A DNA stretch of 64,000 nucleotides, taken from positions 7,284,001 to 7,348,000 of the forward strand of contig NZ_CP106793.1 of the NCBI RefSeq assembly GCF_025642135.1, given 5' to 3'. The stretch is from Streptomyces cynarae (GTDB lineage Bacteria; Actinomycetota; Actinomycetes; Streptomycetales; Streptomycetaceae). Shown here piece by piece: positions 42,526 to 50,721 of this stretch (position 1 is the first letter of the stretch; every line of letters starts with the position of its first letter). Under the pieces are notes generated by a model, which was given only the letters and a program-made list of their open reading frames with translations, was not told where the DNA came from and ran no database searches. A program made the translations under genes and the position numbers.

Positions 42526-43323
42526 ATGAACGACACGCCCGCGATCGCAGCGGCCCTGCCTGCGCAGGCCTCTCCCGCTGCGGCAGCAGCGGCGAAAGAC
42601 TCGGACGAGCAGCGTGACTACCGCCCCGGTTACGAAGTCGTGGCCGAGCGCATCCTCGAATTCATCGCCGAGGCGCGGCTGGTGCCGGGCGACCGGATGC
42701 CCACGGAAAACGATCTCGCCCAGCAGCTGAACACCAGCAGGGCCGTCGTTCGGGAGGCCGTGAAGATCCTGTCGGCGCTCGGCCGCGTCCGGGCGCACAA
42801 GGGCCGCGGACTGTTCGTCGCGGACGACGAGGGCATGCTCGTCACCAGCCGCTGGGGCGGCTTCTTCCGGCCGGTCGACCTCGACCACGTCCTCATGCTG
42901 TTCGAGTTCCGCAGGGTTCAGGAGATGGCCGCCAGCAGTCTCGCGGCCACCCGCGCCACGCCCGCCGAGCTGCGCACGATCGAACTCGCCATGCAGGAGT
43001 GCCGGCACGGGTTCGTCCATGGCCGGGTCGACGTGTTCAACCAGGCGGACGACGACTTCCACGCGGCCGTGGCCGCGGCCTCGCACAACACCTTCCTGGT
43101 CAGCGCTGTGCGCGACGCACGACGACTGCAGCGGCAGTCCAGCGCGATCGGGATCCACGACACGCTCGGTGAGAACACCCAGTCCGCGGTCGAGGAGCAT
43201 GAGGCGATCTACCGGGCCATTCGCGACGGCCGCTCCGATGAGGCGGCCCAGGCCACGGCCGCGCATCTCGACAGGACGCTGGAGGACTACCGGCGGGAGA
43301 TCCAGCGGCGCCTGTTCGGATGA
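42526..43323 (+). CDS. GntR-family (FadR/FCD) repressor
   Basis: A 265-residue regulator; ATG 42526 has GGAGG at 8 nt. Residues about 35-105 form the winged helix: YEVVAERILEFIAEARLVPG, DRMPTENDLAQQLNTSRAVV, REAVKILSALGRVRAHKGRG. The FCD ligand-binding domain follows at about 125-255, with metal-site residues in DDDFHAAVAAASHN and VEEHEAIYRAIRDG. FCD repressors sense sugar acids and other carboxylates and dissociate from short palindromes when bound. It is divergent from the ABC/sugar operon, and the 15-bp motif shared with the beta-helix gene at 21,111 is its most likely operator. A small reading frame overlaps its stop. Confidence 0.92.
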   Translation: MNDTPAIAAALPAQASPAAAAAAKDSDEQRDYRPGYEVVAERILEFIAEARLVPGDRMPTENDLAQQLNTSRAVVREAVKILSALGRVRAHKGRGLFVADDEGMLVTSRWGGFFRPVDLDHVLMLFEFRRVQEMAASSLAATRATPAELRTIELAMQECRHGFVHGRVDVFNQADDDFHAAVAAASHNTFLVSAVRDARRLQRQSSAIGIHDTLGENTQSAVEEHEAIYRAIRDGRSDEAAQATAAHLDRTLEDYRREIQRRLFG

Positions 43324-43475
43324 CCATCGCCAACGGAGGCGCGGGTCGTCCGGCCCGGACGGACGGCGCGACGCCGGACCTGGCACTCACCCAGGACTTC
43401 CGCCGCGCCGTCGCCGCAGTCCGGGACTCGCTGGTCCGCAACGAGCCCGAAGCGGCACGGGCGTTCGACGGCTGA
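43320..43475 (+). CDS. Small overlapping reading frame after GntR
   Basis: A 51-codon frame whose ATG overlaps the GntR stop (ATGA). It reads MTIANGGAGRPARTDGATP then DLALTQDFRRAVAAVRDSLV and RNEPEAARAFDG. The C-terminal half is a plausible amphipathic helix and codon use is Streptomyces-like. I recognise no family. It could be a real co-translated small protein or the surviving end of a deleted gene. Confidence 0.35.
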   Translation: MTIANGGAGRPARTDGATPDLALTQDFRRAVAAVRDSLVRNEPEAARAFDG

Positions 43476-43798
43476 GGATGGCAGGGCGCATGTCGGACAC
43501 CGCCGACGAGACCTCTGGACGCCATCGCTGAGCCCAGTGCATCCCTCCCCGGCCTCGCCGACCGTGCGATGCAGCCGGCAGGGCCGTACCGCCGTGCCGG
43601 GTCCGGATCCGTGGTCGGCCACGGGATCCTGCGGCCGGTGTCCGGTGGACGTGTGGGTTGTATGGTGAGGAATCGGATGTAAAGGACTTCCAGGGTGTCA
43701 CGGTGTGAAGCGGCGGCGCGTGCGGCTCGTGCACCGGCCGGCGAGGCCGCCGGCCTTCCGCGCTGTGCCGGGGCCCGTCCTCGCGAGGCACGGGGCCG
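43476..43798. other. Gene-free stretch before PP2C gene
   Basis: No coding region is recognised in these 323 bp. The sequence GTTGTATGGTGAGGAATCGGATG at about 43657-43679 is an A/T-richer patch that could hold the promoter of the downstream phosphatase, but I cannot match it to a specific sigma class. Confidence 0.3.
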
Positions 43799-45445
43799 GT
43801 GACGCACACCCGAGCCCGCAGCCGGGCGGTGCACGGCGGTGACGGAGAGAAGCGGGGCCGTCCCGGGCGGAAGCTGTCGCAGGTTTTGTTCGACCTCGTC
43901 GACCAGGCGGTCGTGGTCTGTGACCCCTCCGGCGTGGTGCGCTGGTGCAACCGCCTGACCGGCGTCTACTTCCCGGGCCTGCGGCCGGGGAAGGTGCCGG
44001 ATCTCGCGGTGGCCGGACCCCTCGGGCAGGCGGTGGTCTCCTCCGCGGCGCGCTTCGACGCCGAGTTCCTCGGCCGCCGGCTGGCCGGACGCCGGAGCAC
44101 TGTGGGGGACTGTCCGGTGTGGCTCATCCGTGACGAGACCGAGGTTCGCCGCTGCGAGGTCGAGTTGCGCGCCGAACGGTCACGGACGGCATTCCTGAGC
44201 GAGGCGGGCCGACGGCTGGGGGCGTCCTTGCACCACGGGCGCACGGCCCGGGGCGTGGTGGAGCTCGCCGTGCCGGCCTTGGCGGACGCGGCGCTGCTCG
44301 TACTACCGCCGCGTGCAGGCCACGCGGACTGGTACCGCTGCGCCGCGCCGGGGGCGGCGGAGTCGGGCGCGTTGCCGGCGTCCTCCCTCGAGCGTGTGCC
44401 GCCCCTGAGGCGGGCCCTGTCGGGCCTGTGGCCGTGGCCCGCGGTCTGCCCACCGGGGCAGTTCGCCGCGCTCCGTGGGGCGCCGCCGGACCCGGGCAAG
44501 GGGGGAGGGGAGTCACTCGTGACGGCACTGCCGGGCAGCGAGGCCCCGGCGGGGGCCCTGGTTCTCTTCCGCTCGGCCGAAGCCGGGGGCTGGAACGCCG
44601 AGGACGCCGCCGTGGTGGGCGACTTCGCCTTCCGGGCCGGTATGGCGCTGTCGACCGCCGCCCTCTACGCCCAGCAGGCCCATACTGCGGACGTGCTCCA
44701 GGCGGGCCTCGATCCGGCGCCCCTGCCCGATGTGCCGGGGGTGCGGCTGGGCGCCGCCTACCGCCCCGCCCCGGGGGAACTGGGCTTCGGCGGCGACTTC
44801 TACCAGGTGGAACCTGCTCGGGACGACGGCGGAGGGGTGGAATTCGTCCTGGGGGACGTCTGCGGCAAGGGCGTCGAGGCGGCCGTACTCACCGGGCACG
44901 TCCGTCAGAGCCTGCGGACCCTGGCCCTCGTCGAGTCCCGGCCGCTCCGTGTGCTCGACGTGCTCAACCAGTCGCTGCTCGAGGCGGACTCGGGACGATT
45001 CGCCAGTTTGGTCATCGGCACCGCCCGCCCGGGCTCCGGAGGCGCCCTGGACGTCGTCCTCGCCGGCGGGGGGCATCCGCCGCCGCTAGTGCTGCGCCGC
45101 GGTGGCGCCGTGGAGGCTGTGGACGTGGGCGGGATGCTGGTCGGGGCCCTGCCCGGCCCGGAATTCGGCCAGGCCGGAGTTCACCTGGCGCCCGAGGAGC
45201 TGATCCTGCTGTACAGCGACGGGGTCACCGAGGCGCGGGGCGGCCCCGAGGGTGCCGAGGAGTACGGAGCCGAGCGGCTGGCACACGACCTGGAGGTCTG
45301 CGCGGGGATGCCTGCCGGCGCGGTCGCCGAGCGGGTCGACATGCGCGTCGCCCACTGGCTGGCCGGACGCGCCCACGACGACATCGCGGTGCTGGTCCTG
45401 CAGGCCTCGCCCGGTTCGTCCGGCACCGCCGGAGCCCCGCGGTGA
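43799..45445 (+). CDS. PAS-GAF-SpoIIE serine phosphatase (PP2C)
   Basis: A 548-residue signalling phosphatase. Residues about 26-125 form a PAS domain (LFDLVDQAVVVCDPSGVVRW), about 140-290 a GAF-like domain, and about 310-540 the SpoIIE/PP2C catalytic domain. Metal-binding acids are intact: GGDFYQV, GDVCGKG, LYSDGVTEAR and HDDIAVLVL. Such enzymes dephosphorylate STAS anti-anti-sigma proteins and thereby free stress sigma factors. Start GTG 43799 has GAGG at about 10 nt. The stop overlaps the start of a B12-binding protein by GTGA, so the two are made together; a shared role, with the B12 protein as input, is inference. No STAS or RsbW-type gene is adjacent. Confidence 0.9.
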   Translation: MTHTRARSRAVHGGDGEKRGRPGRKLSQVLFDLVDQAVVVCDPSGVVRWCNRLTGVYFPGLRPGKVPDLAVAGPLGQAVVSSAARFDAEFLGRRLAGRRSTVGDCPVWLIRDETEVRRCEVELRAERSRTAFLSEAGRRLGASLHHGRTARGVVELAVPALADAALLVLPPRAGHADWYRCAAPGAAESGALPASSLERVPPLRRALSGLWPWPAVCPPGQFAALRGAPPDPGKGGGESLVTALPGSEAPAGALVLFRSAEAGGWNAEDAAVVGDFAFRAGMALSTAALYAQQAHTADVLQAGLDPAPLPDVPGVRLGAAYRPAPGELGFGGDFYQVEPARDDGGGVEFVLGDVCGKGVEAAVLTGHVRQSLRTLALVESRPLRVLDVLNQSLLEADSGRFASLVIGTARPGSGGALDVVLAGGGHPPPLVLRRGGAVEAVDVGGMLVGALPGPEFGQAGVHLAPEELILLYSDGVTEARGGPEGAEEYGAERLAHDLEVCAGMPAGAVAERVDMRVAHWLAGRAHDDIAVLVLQASPGSSGTAGAPR

Positions 45446-46506
45446 CTGGCGCTCGCGTCGCGGCGCCGGGCGTCCGCGCCGCCTTCGACGACCACCTCGC
45501 CCACGCCGATGAGACGGGGGCGACCGCCCTCGCCCTGAGCCTGCTGCGGTCCGGTGCCTCGGCGGAGGAGGTCCTGCTCCGTCTGATCGCCCCCGCACAG
45601 GCCGCTGTCGGCACCCGGTGGGTGTCCACTCAGTGGAGCGTGGCGCAGGAGCACGCCGCCACCCACGTGAGCGAGCGCGTGGTGAGCGCCGTGGCCGCCG
45701 AGGCCTCTGCATCTCGCCCTCGGAACTCCGCGCCGGGCCGCCGTGTCCTGTGCGGGTGCGTCGAGGGGGAGCACCACACCCTGCCCGCGCGGATCGCCGC
45801 CGAGGTGCTGCGGCTGCGCGGCTTCGACCTGACGTTCCTGGGCGCCAACGTCCTCGTCCCGCGCCTGGTGTCCCACCTGCACCGGCAGGGGCCCGACCTG
45901 GTGGCCCTGTCGTGCGTGATCCCGGTATGCCTGCCTGCCGCACACCGCCTCGTCGAGTGCTCTCGGCGTGCCGGGGTGCCGGTGCTCGCGGGCGGGGCGG
46001 GCTTCGGACCCGCAGGCGTCTGGGCCCGCACGCTGGGAGCCGACCTGTACCTGCCCGATCCGGCCGCCGCTGCTGACATGCTCGCCGTACGGTGGCCCGA
46101 CACCCCACGTGAAACGGCGCCCCTGGAGCACCTGGCCGACGAGGAGTACTCCCGGATCGTCCGGCAGCGGGCCGAATTGCTGCGGCGGCTGTTCGCCCGA
46201 CTGCGCGAGCGGTACCCGTCGCTGTGCGACCCCGGCGCGGAGCATGCCGAGGCCGTTCTGGAGGAGTTCGGCCGTCTCCCGGACGTCCTGGCCGCGGCGA
46301 TCTACGTCGACGATCCGCGGGTTCTCACCGACTATCTCTCCTTCGGTGCGGCGTTCCTCCACGCCCGCGGCGTGCCCACCGCCGCTCTGGGCCTGGCCCT
46401 GGGGGCGCTGTCCGGCCCGCTCGGCGACCTTCCGCGGGCCTCCGGGCACCTGGATGCCGGGCGGCGCTGGTTGGCGGCAGCGGACCACGCCGTCCCGCCG
46501 GACTGA
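45442..46506 (+). CDS. CarH-like B12-binding sensor protein without DNA-binding domain
   Basis: A 354-residue protein, GTG 45442, translationally coupled to the PP2C gene. Residues about 15-85 are the four-helix cap of B12-binding proteins and contain W-VSTQWSVAQ-EH, an exact W-x9-EH signature; in CarH these residues sit against the upper axial adenosyl group of the light-sensitive cofactor. Residues 95-205 are the Rossmann B12 domain, with GEHHTLPARI carrying the lower-ligand His in an E-x-H-x-x-P form (the usual motif ends in G), LTFLGANVLV, LSCVIPVCL and VLAGGAGFG. The C-terminal ~135 residues are helical and unassigned. Unlike CarH there is no MerR helix-turn-helix, so the output is probably protein-protein. 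Confidence 0.85.
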   Translation: MTGARVAAPGVRAAFDDHLAHADETGATALALSLLRSGASAEEVLLRLIAPAQAAVGTRWVSTQWSVAQEHAATHVSERVVSAVAAEASASRPRNSAPGRRVLCGCVEGEHHTLPARIAAEVLRLRGFDLTFLGANVLVPRLVSHLHRQGPDLVALSCVIPVCLPAAHRLVECSRRAGVPVLAGGAGFGPAGVWARTLGADLYLPDPAAAADMLAVRWPDTPRETAPLEHLADEEYSRIVRQRAELLRRLFARLRERYPSLCDPGAEHAEAVLEEFGRLPDVLAAAIYVDDPRVLTDYLSFGAAFLHARGVPTAALGLALGALSGPLGDLPRASGHLDAGRRWLAAADHAVPPD

Positions 46507-46701
46507 CGGGGGCCGGGCGGCGCCCGAGGTCACGGTTGCGCTGAGCCGAGCGCGCGGGAGGCTGGTACGGGCCCGGCTGAAGACCTGCAGCAGCGGCGGC
46601 TTTGACCGGCATGGTGCGGGATCCTGGTCGATCCCCGCCTGCAGGCCGACGAGGCTGTGGCCGTCAGTGTGGAACGGCGCATGCCCCACCTGGCCATGAC
46701 C

Positions 46702-47607
46702 TCACCTGTCGGTGATCTCGGAGAGCCATGCCGTGTCCTCCGGGCCGGGCGCTTCGACGCCGGGGGCGGGCAGCCAGCGGACCTCGCCCGTGCGCAGGGC
46801 GACCGTGGCACGTGGCCGCATCGGCCCGTGACCCCTGCGTGAGAGCAGGACGAGTTCCCAGACTGTCACCGTCATGGCGTCGAGCCGGGTGGCGCAGTCG
46901 GCGCTGACTCGCTGCGGATCCCGGGTCCGGCCCAGGGAAAGATGTGGGGTGAAGTTCTTGGCGGGCCCACGACAGTGCGGGAACCGCTGCTGCAGTGCGC
47001 TGTGCAGGTCCGCCCACGGCGCCGTGCCCCCCGCCGCGGGGTCGAGCCACACGGTGGAGTACGCCCTGTGCCGGAAGGTGCGCACCCCGTCCAGCCGGGC
47101 TGTGAAGACCGGCGTCTCGGCCATCGCCGCGGCGAGCAGCGGGGCGGCCCGCTCGAAGTCGGACTCCGGCACGAAGCCGAAGAGGACATTGACGTGCGGC
47201 GGCCAGCGGTGGATCTGCGGATCGTAATCCCGGCGGATGTCCTGGATCGGCGGCCACAGCTCGGCGGGCGGGATCCAGGCCACCGCCGTGCGGGTCGTCG
47301 GGGACACGCCGAGGACGCCGGCGGGATCGCCCCTGCCGGAGCTCGGGTCCGCTCGCGGGTCCCGCACCCGGCCGGCGCCCGACGCGTCGATGCGGTCCAC
47401 ACCCGTGGCGCGGTCCCAGACCACCTCGCCGTCCGCTTCGATGAACACCACCCGATGCCAGGGGATGTCGCCTCCGGGCACGAAGGAAGGCAGTGGGATG
47501 CGTTTGAAGGCATCCCCGCGCTGGCTGATCCCCAGCACGAACCGGGCCGGGTCGAACCGCGGGTCCCAGCGGATCCAGTGATAGATCTCGTCGCTGGTTC
47601 GCATCAC
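46702..47607 (-). CDS. MJ1316-like RNA-repair domain fused to 2H phosphoesterase
   Basis: A 301-residue protein with two domains. Residues 1-75 match the MJ1316/DUF504 domain, predicted to recognise RNA ends: [34 protein letters not shown] and [19 protein letters not shown]. From about 115 the chain is a 2H phosphoesterase of the LigT/2'-5' RNA ligase type, with the two His motifs HVNVLFGF and HLSLGRT. The spacing and [17 protein letters not shown] centre fit a cyclic phosphodiesterase. Joining end recognition to a 2',3'-cyclic phosphate hydrolase suggests RNA end repair or removal of cyclic ends. ATG at 47607 or 47604; purine-rich GGAGAGGGGGCG lies upstream. Confidence 0.82.
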   Translation of the reverse strand: MMRTSDEIYHWIRWDPRFDPARFVLGISQRGDAFKRIPLPSFVPGGDIPWHRVVFIEADGEVVWDRATGVDRIDASGAGRVRDPRADPSSGRGDPAGVLGVSPTTRTAVAWIPPAELWPPIQDIRRDYDPQIHRWPPHVNVLFGFVPESDFERAAPLLAAAMAETPVFTARLDGVRTFRHRAYSTVWLDPAAGGTAPWADLHSALQQRFPHCRGPAKNFTPHLSLGRTRDPQRVSADCATRLDAMTVTVWELVLLSRRGHGPMRPRATVALRTGEVRWLPAPGVEAPGPEDTAWLSEITDR

Positions 47608-47836
47608 GCCCCCTCTCCCGCCGTCACACCTTCTCCTCCTCCAGGGTGCCGCTCACCCTGTCCTTGACGGCTGTCCGTCACCCGGCGCAATCCATTGGCT
47701 GCGTTTCGTGTCAAAGGTGACGTATGCCGAGCGACTCATCTCGTCAAAAGCGGCGATCGGCGATCGGGATGCGTAATGGCTGCAACGGGCGACCGTTCGC
47801 GATGCCCTCATGGGGCCGACGGGGGTCCTAGAACAC

Positions 47837-47855
47837 CGCCCCCCTTCGGGGTCGG
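47837..47855. terminator. Weak hairpin after the squalene/phytoene-synthase-like gene
   Basis: CCG-c-CCCC and GGGG-t-CGG pair around CCTTC immediately beyond the minus-strand stop at 47856. The stem is short, with one mismatch. Confidence 0.35.
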
Positions 47856-48743
47856 TCAGTACCGGCGCGCGAGGACGCGTAGCGTCCTGCCCAGCGGCGG
47901 GTTCGCCGAACCGCGCAGTACCCCGGCGCCCCGTGCGAGCACCGCTTCCGCCGTGAGTAGTTCCATCTCCACCAGCGCACCTGCGAGCCGTCGGCCGTCG
48001 GCAGGGGTCAGCGCCGGGAGCTCCCTTGCCGCCAGCAAGGCGCCGCGTGCGATGGTGACCTGCTCGGCAATCAGTTCCTCCAGGGCCGAGCCGCCGATGC
48101 CGGCCGTCAAGTCGCCCATGGTGACCCCGAACCGTTCCATCGCGTCGACCGGTATGCCAACGCGTCCTTCCCGCACGTCCTCGGCGAGGTCGTTGACGAA
48201 GTCGAGCCGCTGACTGCCGTCGATGAAGGTCCGGCATGCGGCCTGGTACCGCAGGTCGTCACCTTCCGGTGCGAGCAGTCCCGCGACGAGCATGAAGGCG
48301 GGGTACGAGTAGGCGTCCACATATGCCTGGTAGTCGGCCTCCGTGGCGAAGCCCGCGAAATGCAGTTCGGCTGTGGCGGTCGCCAGGTAGGTCTCCATGA
48401 TCTCCCGCAGCTGCGGATGAGCGGACGCGGTGTGCACGAGCGCACGGAGAAGCGGGTCGTCACTCGACCCCGTCCGCAACACCTCGCGCACCTGCCGCTC
48501 CCAGGACGCCCACGCTGTCTCGCGCTGCGGCAGGGGACCGGTATCGAGAAGGTTGTCCCCGTGGTGCATCACGGCGGTCGCCGCCACCACATGCGGCAGC
48601 AACCGCCGTGGCAGCAACAGCCTGGCCGCCAGGTACGCGGTGCGCCGGAAGCGTCGCACCGTCTGCCGCTGACGGTCGTAGTCCTCACGCAACCCCGGCT
48701 CTCGGACACCAGCCGAGTCCAGGCTCTTCCTCCACCCTCGCAT
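47856..48743 (-). CDS. Divergent squalene/phytoene synthase-like protein
   Basis: A 295-residue all-alpha protein of the trans-isoprenyl head-to-head synthase fold. The first metal-binding motif is changed: HHGDNLLDTGP, where true enzymes have DDxxD-like residues; the second, DFVNDLAEDVREGRVGIP, keeps the ND-xxED-xxGR pattern. Neighbouring DGSQRLDF and YSYPAFMLVAGLLAP match the family. It may condense prenyl diphosphates to an unknown product or have lost catalysis. No carotenoid or hopanoid genes are adjacent. ATG 48743 begins the conserved part (MRGWRKSLDSAG), but there is no clear ribosome site, and an earlier in-frame start is possible. Confidence 0.72.
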   Translation of the reverse strand: MRGWRKSLDSAGVREPGLREDYDRQRQTVRRFRRTAYLAARLLLPRRLLPHVVAATAVMHHGDNLLDTGPLPQRETAWASWERQVREVLRTGSSDDPLLRALVHTASAHPQLREIMETYLATATAELHFAGFATEADYQAYVDAYSYPAFMLVAGLLAPEGDDLRYQAACRTFIDGSQRLDFVNDLAEDVREGRVGIPVDAMERFGVTMGDLTAGIGGSALEELIAEQVTIARGALLAARELPALTPADGRRLAGALVEMELLTAEAVLARGAGVLRGSANPPLGRTLRVLARRY

Positions 48744-48774
48744 GGGCCGATCGTAGGTGCGGATGCCGCAGCCA

Positions 48775-48809
48775 GCTTCCGGCTCCGGGCCGGGGCGTGT
48801 GTCCGTCGT
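48775..48809 (+). repeat. 35-bp direct repeat, copy 1
   Basis: The sequence begins GCTTCCGGCTCCGGGCCGGG and ends GTCCGTCGT. It matches the copy at 49697-49731 at 33 of 35 positions, in the same orientation, and the two flank the DUF4328 gene. It has an internal CCGGC/GCCGG stem. Confidence 0.7.
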
Positions 48810-49060
48810 TTCGGTGCCTTGGGCCGGGAGTGTCTTTATTCTTTGCGCGAGCCCTGGTGGTGACGCTTCTTCTGTGTGGCGTTGGTCCTCCTGGTGGTCG
48901 GTGACGCGGTACGACGCTGTCCTCATCGGCGCCTCTCCGTACCGGCCGTGGCCGGCAGCAGTGCTTTCGTCCCTGGGAGACCAGGGCTGCCCGAATCTGT
49001 CCAGCTGTCCGCTTCCTCGACTGTCACACAGTCGGCGCCACGAGAAGAAGGATGTCCACC

Positions 49061-49666
49061 ATGACAACACCCGATGCGAAGTCACCCCGGCTCTACGCCG
49101 GCTTCGCGCAGTGCGCGATAGCGGTGGCGGCCGTGGCGGACGTGTACCGAGCCACGGCCGTCAGGGCTCACGTCGTGCATGCCACGGACGCGTCGCTGAA
49201 GGAGTCGGGGTTCGCGTCGATGGTCTTCGTCTACGCGATGACGGCGGCAGCCGTGTTGTTCCTTGTGTGGCTGGCACGTTGTCGGCGTAACGCGCAGATT
49301 CTCACCGGTGCAACTGTCGGGGCGTCCGGTGTCTGGTCTGTCGTGGCGTGGTTCATCCCCGTGCTCAACTGGTGGTTCCCCCGCCGGTTCGTGCTGGACG
49401 TCGAGCGCGCGAGTGCCGGCGTGTCGCAGAAGGCGAGCAAAGCGACTTTGGTGAACGCCTGGTGGGCGGTCTGGGTCGCGCATCTTGTGACGGGCGCAGT
49501 GGCGTTCGCGGTGGGACAGGCATCCGCGATCGCCTTCGTCGTGGTGGCGGAGACGCTCACCATCGGCGCGGCGGTGCTGGCGATCTGCGTCATCGAACAC
49601 CTCACCCGGCTACAGGGTGCTGCGCCCGGCGCCGTGGCACATGTCGAACCGCTCGCTCAGGCCTGA
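49061..49666 (+). CDS. DUF4328-type membrane protein
   Basis: A 201-residue integral membrane protein. ATG 49061 is preferred over ATG 49052 because AGAAGG ends 9 nt before it. About five hydrophobic helices are visible, including LYAGFAQCAIAVAAVADVY, SMVFVYAMTAAAVLFLVWLA, SVVAWFIPVLNWWFPRRFV and a last pair near VVAETLTIGAAVLAICVIEHL. The W-F-I-P-x-x-N-W-x-x-P-R-R motif and RCRRNAQ loop are typical of DUF4328, a family with no known function that is common in streptomycetes. It is flanked by 35-bp direct repeats. Confidence 0.8.
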   Translation: MTTPDAKSPRLYAGFAQCAIAVAAVADVYRATAVRAHVVHATDASLKESGFASMVFVYAMTAAAVLFLVWLARCRRNAQILTGATVGASGVWSVVAWFIPVLNWWFPRRFVLDVERASAGVSQKASKATLVNAWWAVWVAHLVTGAVAFAVGQASAIAFVVVAETLTIGAAVLAICVIEHLTRLQGAAPGAVAHVEPLAQA

Positions 49667-49696
49667 AGGAGCGACGCGCAGGGGAAACCGGCACCC

Positions 49697-49731
49697 GCTT
49701 CCGGCTCCGGGCCGGGGCGGGTGTTCGTCGT
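49697..49731 (+). repeat. 35-bp direct repeat, copy 2
   Basis: Same orientation and 33 of 35 identical positions to copy 1 at 48775-48809. It lies 31 bp after the DUF4328 stop. Confidence 0.7.
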
Positions 49732-49798
49732 CAGCGCACCGAGTTCCGTCGGTCCATAGGGCCCGAGTACTGCGACGCAAACGTCGCCTGTTGCGGCA

Positions 49799-50617
49799 CT
49801 AGGCCTTCCGGGCCAGTCCGGCGGCGATGAGACGTTCCCAGACGGTGAGCTCCCGTTCGCCGCTGCTGTTCCACGGGTTGTCGACCACGTCAGGACGCCA
49901 CAGGGACGCGGGGACGATCCCGGGGTCGAGGACCTCCAGGCCGTCCAGCAGGGATTCGATCTCCTCGTCGGTGCGCCACCGGCCGCGGCCGAAAGTCCGC
50001 TGGAGGACTGCCTCGGCCTCCGCTGTCTCCGGGTTGTTGCCGGAACGGAAGTGGCTGACGAAGAAGTAGCTGCCGGACGGCACGTGGTCGCGCCAGTAGC
50101 GGACGATTGCGGCTGGGTCCTCCTCGTCGTTGACGTGGTGAAGGATCGCGCTGAACATGACGGCGACGGGGCGATCGAAGTCGATCAGTTCCAGGGTGTC
50201 CGGGTGGGTACGGACGTCTTCGGGGTTGCGTACGTCGGCCGGGACGAACCGGGTCCGGTCGTTCTCCTCCAACAGTGCTCGGCCGTGGACGAGCACTTGG
50301 GGGTCGATGTCCACGTACACGACCCGGGACTCCGGAGCGTGCCGTTGTGCGACCTGGTGGACGTTGTCGGCGGTCGGAAGACCACTGCCCAGGTCGATGA
50401 ACTGCCGTACGTCGGTGGTCGTCGCGATCTCCCCGACCGCCCGGATCAGGGCTGCTCGGTTGGCGAAGGCGATTGCCACCGAACCGGGAAGGTCACGTTT
50501 GAACACGTCGCCGATCTCCCGGTCCACGGCGTAGTTGTCCTTGCCGCCGAGCAGGTAGTCGTAGACGCGGGCGATACTGGGCTTGGTGGGGTCGATGGAG
50601 GAGCCTTCATCCGTCAT
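49799..50617 (-). CDS. SAM-dependent methyltransferase (Methyltransf_19 family)
   Basis: A 272-residue protein. ATG 50617 follows GGGGAGG at a good distance and starts MTDEGSSIDPTKPSIARVYD, followed by YLLGGKDNYAVDREIGD, the hallmark of a large actinomycete methyltransferase family (DUF574). The SAM-binding motif is FIDLGSGLPTADNVHQVAQ, followed by YVDIDPQVLVHGRALL and AVMFSAILHHV. The fold is class I Rossmann. Targets are not known for this group, which occurs in many copies per genome. It is a single gene with no functional link to its neighbours that I can see. Confidence 0.9.
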   Translation of the reverse strand: MTDEGSSIDPTKPSIARVYDYLLGGKDNYAVDREIGDVFKRDLPGSVAIAFANRAALIRAVGEIATTTDVRQFIDLGSGLPTADNVHQVAQRHAPESRVVYVDIDPQVLVHGRALLEENDRTRFVPADVRNPEDVRTHPDTLELIDFDRPVAVMFSAILHHVNDEEDPAAIVRYWRDHVPSGSYFFVSHFRSGNNPETAEAEAVLQRTFGRGRWRTDEEIESLLDGLEVLDPGIVPASLWRPDVVDNPWNSSGERELTVWERLIAAGLARKA

Positions 50618-50721
50618 GTCGGCAATCCTCCCCTGTGACGTCGTCTGCCGACCATCACTTTGGAATCTTGGGCGCCCTTCCTCGCGAAGTGGGCTCGCGC
50701 CGGTCACGCGGCCGCGTCAGC

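Noticed and set aside
47717..47736. GACTCAT half-site as a further GntR operator
   Set aside because: Left half does not match and the neighbouring genes are unrelated to sugar use.
50706..50717. ACGCGGCCGCGT palindrome after the alginate-lyase-like stop as terminator
   Set aside because: No loop is left for a hairpin and the site is expected by chance in such GC-rich DNA.
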